Both the position numbers and the translations under genes were made by a program. Shown in pieces: positions 59,977 to 64,000 of a DNA stretch of 64,000 nt; position 1 is the stretch's first letter, and the number at the start of each line of letters is the position of its first letter. This DNA is from Galbitalea sp036491035. Lineage in GTDB: Bacteria > Actinomycetota > Actinomycetes > Actinomycetales > Microbacteriaceae. Under the pieces are notes generated by a model, which was not told the origin of the DNA, did not search any database, and saw nothing but the letters and a program-made list of their open reading frames with translations. The stretch spans positions 1-64,000 of the forward strand of contig DASXCU010000088.1 in NCBI GenBank assembly GCA_036491035.1, read 5' to 3'.

Positions 59977-61215
59977 TCAGCTACCGGAGGCCGACTGCTG
60001 CAGCTCCCCGAGGACCGTCTTCGGGTCACTCGTCAGCGCCGTTCCGATGGTCTGCTGGATCTTGGTCTTGAGTGCAGGCCACGTGGTGTCGCTGGGGTAC
60101 TGCACCGACTCCGGCAGGGCCTTCAGGAACGGTCCGAAGATCGGATCGGAGGCGAGCGCTTTGGCGGCTGACGTCGTCGCGGGCAGGAGGTCGTACTCCT
60201 TGTCGAACTGGAGCTGGTACTTGTCCTGGTAGGCGAAATCGAGGAACTTCTTGATCTGCGCCCCGTGACCGTTGGACTTGAACGCCGCGACGTTGTCGCA
60301 GACGCCGAGGGTCTTCGAGAGGGCACCGTTCTTGCCGGCGATCGGCACGGAGGTCCAGTCGCTGTCGGTCAGCACGCCGCCCGCCTTGATGATGGGAACG
60401 AGTGCCGGCGATCCGTTGATCATTCCGATCTGGCCCTGCGCGAACTGCTGCCACAGCGGTGTGCGGTCCTTGGTCGCCGGGTTCGGCTCGGTGTCGCCGG
60501 CAGCCACGAGCTTCGACAGGAACTGGAACGTCTGCACGTTCGCCGCGCTGTCGATGGCGTACTTGCCGCTGGAGTTCTGGTAGTTGCCACCGTTGCCGAG
60601 CATCCAGAGCAGCGACTCGGCCTGCGCCTCCTCCGATCCGAGCGGAAGGCCGAAGCCGATCTTGCCGCCAGCCGTGATCTTGGCCGCATCGTTCTGGACG
60701 TCCGCCCAGGTCGTCGGCGCCTTGGTGATGCCGGCGTCAGAGAAGATCTTCTTGTTGTAGAAGAGGGTGCGCGAGCTGGTGGTGAACGGCAGGCCGTACT
60801 GCACGCCCTTGTAGCTGCCCTGCGACTTGAACGATGACAGCAGGTTGCTCGGGTCGGACAGGATGTCGGATGCCTTGTAGAGGAGCCCCTCCTGCGCGTA
60901 GGTCGAGAAGTAGTCGCCCTCGGTGATGTCCGGGTACTGCTTGTTCTGCACCATGGTCTGCACCTGGGTGTCGAAGGAGTTCCAGTTGATGGCCGTCACC
61001 TTGACGGTGATGGACGGGTTCGCCTTGTGGAACGCGTCGGCGATGCCCTGCCAGTACTTCGAGCTGGTGTTGCTCGGGCCTGTGCCGTAGTCGGCGACGA
61101 CGAGCTTCAGAGTGACGTCCTTCGACGAGGCCGACGATCCGCCGGTGCTGCAACCTGCGAGCGCGAGGGCACCCGCCAAACCGAGAGCGGCTGCCGCCCA
61201 GAATTTTCTCTTCAT
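59977..61215 (-). CDS. Second extracellular sugar-binding lipoprotein (CUT1 family)
   Basis: 412 aa. Lipoprotein signal (MKRKFWAAAALGLAGALALAGC, Cys22). Bilobal binding protein: TVKVTAINWNSFDTQVQTMVQNKQYPDITEGDYFSTYAQ near residue 75, QYGLPFTTSSRTLFYNKKIFSDAGITKAP near 130, GKIGFGLPLGSEEAQAESLLWMLGN near 170. ATG 61215 with GAAAGGAAGACTCA upstream; a reading to 61341 would take in the operator. First gene of the second transporter operon, 45 bases after the ROK operator copy 2. Ligand unknown. Confidence 0.9.
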   Translation of the reverse strand: MKRKFWAAAALGLAGALALAGCSTGGSSASSKDVTLKLVVADYGTGPSNTSSKYWQGIADAFHKANPSITVKVTAINWNSFDTQVQTMVQNKQYPDITEGDYFSTYAQEGLLYKASDILSDPSNLLSSFKSQGSYKGVQYGLPFTTSSRTLFYNKKIFSDAGITKAPTTWADVQNDAAKITAGGKIGFGLPLGSEEAQAESLLWMLGNGGNYQNSSGKYAIDSAANVQTFQFLSKLVAAGDTEPNPATKDRTPLWQQFAQGQIGMINGSPALVPIIKAGGVLTDSDWTSVPIAGKNGALSKTLGVCDNVAAFKSNGHGAQIKKFLDFAYQDKYQLQFDKEYDLLPATTSAAKALASDPIFGPFLKALPESVQYPSDTTWPALKTKIQQTIGTALTSDPKTVLGELQQSASGS

Positions 61216-61259
61216 TGAGTCTTCCTTTCGTGGGGACGTTCCGAAGAAGCCCGATCCAT

Positions 61260-61286
61260 GTTTGTTAGTAAAGCGTACGAACAAAC
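61260..61286. promoter_or_regulatory. ROK operator, copy 2
   Basis: GTTTGTT (61260-61266), core AGTAAAGCGTACG, AACAAAC (61280-61286). It differs from copy 1 at one base (T to G in the core). It lies upstream of the second binding-protein gene, so the repressor encoded at 56888 probably controls this operon too. Confidence 0.65.
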
Positions 61287-61455
61287 TCTCTGCAACGGTC
61301 CGCGGCATATTTCCGACCTCGGGATGACGAGAAACCCCCATTTCGGGATGTTCTTGAACTAAACACAGGCTCCTGTCGTTGAATTGAGTGAAGCTGCATC
61401 AGGCAACGTCGCCGGCATTCGGGGCGCCAATACCGTTCACTACCGACGAGGACCA

Positions 61456-61899
61456 ATGACCACCACACTTCGCACCAGGACCGCGCTCGCGACATTCGCC
61501 GGGCTATCCGTCGTGGGCGCGCTTGCGGGTTGCACCCCGACCGAAGCGACGGGCACGAGCGACTCCGGCAGCGGAAGCGGAGCGACGACGACCAGTAACG
61601 CCAGCTACAAGGACGGCACCTACACGGAGCCGGGCACCTACGTCTCCCCCGGTGGCACCGAGCACATCAGCGTCACCCTGACTCTCGCGAAGAACATCAT
61701 CACGGCCATGAAGGTCACAACAGTCAAGGCGGACCCAACGGCCACCGGCTACGAGCAGATGTTCGAGGGCGGAATCTCTGCGGCGACCGTCGGCAAGAAC
61801 ATCAACACCCTCAACATCGGCGTGGTCGCCGGCTCATCCCTCACCAGCATGGGCTTCAACAAGGCGCTCGCCGCCATCAAGGCAGATGCCGCAAGCTGA
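61456..61899 (+). CDS. FMN-binding domain lipoprotein
   Basis: 147 aa. Lipoprotein signal with lipobox GALAGC (Cys26), a Gly/Ser linker, and one FMN-binding domain (PF04205 type): YKDGTYTEPGTYVSPGGTEHISVTLTL, then INTLNIGVVAGSSLTSMGFNKAL. In flavinylated members ApbE attaches FMN to Thr or Ser in a (S/T)GA(T/S)-like motif; here the local sequence is AGSSLTS, so a Ser would be the acceptor if it is modified. ATG 61456 with CGAGGACC upstream; a longer reading lacks a signal peptide at the right place. The apbE gene overlaps its 3' end by 14 bases. Confidence 0.88.
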   Translation: MTTTLRTRTALATFAGLSVVGALAGCTPTEATGTSDSGSGSGATTTSNASYKDGTYTEPGTYVSPGGTEHISVTLTLAKNIITAMKVTTVKADPTATGYEQMFEGGISAATVGKNINTLNIGVVAGSSLTSMGFNKALAAIKADAAS

Positions 61900-62794
61900 G
61901 CACGTCTTCGAGGCGATTGGTGCGCCGTGGAAGATAACGACGCCCCAGCCCCTCCCCGCTGCGGTTGCGACGGCCATCGAGACACGCATCGAGGCGTTTG
62001 ACGTCGTCTACTCGCGCTTCCGCCCGGACTCCCTGGTCACGCGAATTTCGGAGAGCACGGGCACCTGGCAGTTCCCGCCCGATGCCGCACCGCTCTTCAC
62101 GCTCTACCGCACCCTCTACAACGCAACCGAGGGCGCGATGTCGCCGCTGGTCGGATCCCGGCTCGAGAATCTCGGTTACGACCGCGACTACACGCTTCGC
62201 CCACGGGACGAAGCCGTCGACGTTCCGGTCTGGGACGACATCATGCACTGGGACGGAACGCGCCTGACCACCACGGATCGCGTACTCGTGGATGTCGGCG
62301 CCGCCGGCAAGGGATACCTCGTCGACCTGGTCGCCGTGGTGCTCCGGGATGCCGGCATCGACGAGTACCTCATCGACGCGAGTGGCGACCTGCTGCATCG
62401 CGGACCGACACCGGTGCGAATTGGGCTCGAGCATCCACTCGATCCGACCCAGGCGATCGGGATCTGCGACCTGTCCAACGCGGCACTGTGCGCATCCGCA
62501 CCGGGTCGCCGCAACTGGGGACCCGGCCTGCACCACATCCTCGACGCGACTACCGGGCTTCCGACGAACACCGTCGCCGCTACCTGGGCCGTCGCGCGAA
62601 CCGGCCTCCAGGCCGATGGCCTGGCCACCGCACTGTTCTTTGCCGCCGCCCCCGCTTTGGGTGCTGGTTTCAAATTCGAGTACGTGAGAATGTTCCCCGA
62701 CAGTCGAATCGAATACTCACGATCGTTCCCCGGTGAGCTTTTCACCGCGGAGGAATCAGGCCCGACTGGCGGGCAAGGAGGGTCGCAGGACTAA
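61886..62794 (+). CDS. apbE: FAD:protein FMN transferase (ApbE)
   Basis: 302 aa flavin transferase attaching FMN from FAD to proteins outside the membrane. Motifs: DVVYSRFRPDSLVTRIS near residue 40, EGAMSPLVGSRLENLGYD near 85, DVGAAGKGYLVDLVAVVLRDAGIDEYLIDASGDLLHRG near 140 (metal and FAD site), and HHILDATTGLPTNTVAATWAVARTGLQADGLATALFF near 225 (T-x-L-x-AD-loop). It has no signal peptide, although the usual target is exported; many actinobacterial ApbE proteins are like this. ATG 61886 overlaps the lipoprotein gene; its TAA overlaps the next ATG (TAATG). Confidence 0.93.
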   Translation: MPQAEHVFEAIGAPWKITTPQPLPAAVATAIETRIEAFDVVYSRFRPDSLVTRISESTGTWQFPPDAAPLFTLYRTLYNATEGAMSPLVGSRLENLGYDRDYTLRPRDEAVDVPVWDDIMHWDGTRLTTTDRVLVDVGAAGKGYLVDLVAVVLRDAGIDEYLIDASGDLLHRGPTPVRIGLEHPLDPTQAIGICDLSNAALCASAPGRRNWGPGLHHILDATTGLPTNTVAATWAVARTGLQADGLATALFFAAAPALGAGFKFEYVRMFPDSRIEYSRSFPGELFTAEESGPTGGQGGSQD

Positions 62795-64000
62795 TGCAGT
62801 GGCTGGATCGCATTACCGGAACAATCACCATGTACCGGCTCGTTCTTCTCTGTCTGCTCGGTTTCGTCGTCGAAACCGTACTCGTTTCGCTGACCGGCGC
62901 GATCTCGCAGCCGCCGCTGGCGATCCTGGCAACGGGAATCGTCGCTGTCGCGTTCACCTACGCGAGCAACTGGCTTTTCGCCAGGCTCTTCCGGGTGCGC
63001 CCGCACACCGAATCGTCGTTCATCACCGGACTGCTCCTGATGTTCATCTTCGAGCCGGTCGACCCGACGCAACCGGGCAGCATCCTGAAGTTCGTCGGAA
63101 TCGCGGTCGCGGGCATCATCGCGAGTGCATCGAAATACGTCCTTGCCTGGCGCGGGCGTCACATCTTCAACCCCGCTGCTGTCGGCGCTTTCGTCGTGAC
63201 CCTGATCACTCCGTTCGGCGACTTCGCGGCCTGGTGGCTCGCAACCGCCTGGCTGCTCCCCATCACGATCGTCCTCGGCTTCGCCGTGCTGTACCGCACG
63301 CGCCGCTACCTCATGGCGATCGTCTTCGTCGTCGCCGTCTTCTTCCTCACGTTCTGGGTCTACGGCGGCAATGGCGCCCCGTTGGCCCAGACGCTCCTCG
63401 AGCCGTTCACCACCTTCAGCACGATCTTCTTCGCGTCCTTCATGCTGAGCGAGCCGCTCACCATGCCACCGCACCGCTGGCAGCAGCTCGTTGAGGCCCT
63501 GCTTGTCGCCGTCATCTTCACGCTGCCGTTCACCGTGCTCGGATTCAGCACGACGACGCCGCAGTTCGCGCTGCTGGTCGGCAACGTGTTCGCATTCGTC
63601 TTCGGACAGCGCAAGGGAATCCGCCTCGACTTCCTGGGCAAGAAACAACTCACGCCCACGAGCTGGGAGCTTTCATTCCGACCGCAGCGTGCCGTTCGAT
63701 TCCGGGCCGGCCAGTACATGGAGCTGACCATTCCGCACGCGAAGGCGGATGTTCGCGGTGCTCGCCGAATCTTCAGCATCGCCTCCGCACCGGTCGAGAC
63801 CGAGGTGGTGCGATTCGGGCTGAACACGGCGGAACGTTCCAGCAGCCTCAAAACCGCGCTGCTCGCTCTTGAGCCGGGAGAAATCGTCAGCGGCACCTCT
63901 GTGGGTGGAGATTTCCTGCTCCCGAAGGAGGCGAGCAGGCCGCTCCTGCTCGTCGCGGGCGGCATCGGCATCACCCCGTTCATGAGCCACATGGAACAAA
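62794..64000 (+). CDS. RnfD/NqrB-like membrane domain fused to FAD/NAD(P) reductase (3' end outside window)
   Basis: 402 codons visible, no stop before the end of the window. The N-terminal ~280 residues are a TM domain resembling RnfD/NqrB: SSFITGLLLMFIFEP near residue 75, GRHIFNPAAVGAFVV near 125, FASFMLSEPLTMPPHRWQQ near 220. I see no SGAT motif for covalent FMN. From about 285 an oxidoreductase part starts: RFRAGQYMELTIPH, RRIFSIASAP (FAD site, RxxS), and LLLVAGGIGITPFMSHM (NAD(P) site). Together with the lipoprotein and ApbE it forms a likely chain from cytoplasmic NAD(P)H through the membrane to outer FMN. ATG 62794. Confidence 0.88.
   Translation, partial: MQWLDRITGTITMYRLVLLCLLGFVVETVLVSLTGAISQPPLAILATGIVAVAFTYASNWLFARLFRVRPHTESSFITGLLLMFIFEPVDPTQPGSILKFVGIAVAGIIASASKYVLAWRGRHIFNPAAVGAFVVTLITPFGDFAAWWLATAWLLPITIVLGFAVLYRTRRYLMAIVFVVAVFFLTFWVYGGNGAPLAQTLLEPFTTFSTIFFASFMLSEPLTMPPHRWQQLVEALLVAVIFTLPFTVLGFSTTTPQFALLVGNVFAFVFGQRKGIRLDFLGKKQLTPTSWELSFRPQRAVRFRAGQYMELTIPHAKADVRGARRIFSIASAPVETEVVRFGLNTAERSSSLKTALLALEPGEIVSGTSVGGDFLLPKEASRPLLLVAGGIGITPFMSHMEQ

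Noticed and set aside
61216..61341. Longer start for the second binding protein
   Set aside because: It would run through the operator and place the lipoprotein signal 42 residues into the protein.

Overview
This 64 kb window is chromosomal DNA from a high-GC Gram-positive bacterium, most likely a member of the Microbacteriaceae (Actinobacteria). Evidence: GC-rich coding on both strands, many GTG and TTG starts, many 1-4 nt gene overlaps, and an actinobacterial gene set (CarD, SenX3-RegX3, orphan GlnR, mycothiol synthase MshD, SigK-RskA, DipZ, CcdA-type and nitrobindin-like proteins). The order LpqE-like lipoprotein / carD / ispDF / cysS / rlmB matches the mycobacterial carD locus, and senX3-regX3 near gpmA and glnR-mshD are also mycobacterial pairings. 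No rRNA, CRISPR array, insertion sequence or prophage was recognised; one tRNA gene (Lys, anticodon TTT) is present. No gene-free stretch exceeds 300 bases.

Layout. 1-7.6 kb: end of a DUF4032 gene, an MMPL transporter, then a leftward carD-ispDF-cysS-rlmB block and an LpqE-like lipoprotein. 7.6-12.3 kb: regX3-senX3 divergent from phoU, a membrane protein and gpmA. 12.4-17.8 kb: a methyltransferase, FUSC protein, YgfZ, nitrobindin-like protein, two small membrane proteins (one of 36 aa), glnR and mshD. 18-25.6 kb: ppk-mutT1 and pstSCAB. Three direct-repeat PHO-box-like sites (senX3/phoU, ppk, pstS) tie this part into one phosphate-starvation regulon. 25.7-31.4 kb: sigK-rskA, an arylsulfotransferase-like protein, a hypothetical gene and dipZ. 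31.4-41.2 kb: tRNA-Lys, a Ser/Thr kinase, a CDP-alcohol phosphatidyltransferase, a YcnI copper-type protein, aldose 1-epimerase, glutamate decarboxylase and a tandem DUF2207 pair.

41.2-48 kb is a one-carbon and purine neighbourhood: folD and glyA behind a well-formed ZTP riboswitch, a GntR regulator with an NCS1 nucleobase permease, an MFS transporter and purU. 48-61.3 kb is mostly an amino-sugar locus: nagA facing a long leftward operon (ROK repressor, CUT1 ABC transporter without ATPase, GH3 hexosaminidase, ROK kinase, nagB), with a second CUT1 transporter upstream. Two almost identical palindromes mark the likely ROK operators. 61.4-64 kb starts a flavin electron-transfer module: an FMN-binding lipoprotein, ApbE flavin transferase, and a membrane protein fusing an RnfD/NqrB-like domain to an FAD/NAD reductase, cut by the window end.

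Many genes carry a TANNNT-like -10 box 6-7 nt before the start codon with no Shine-Dalgarno sequence, which suggests widespread leaderless transcription. Functions are assigned from motifs and family knowledge only; no database search was possible.
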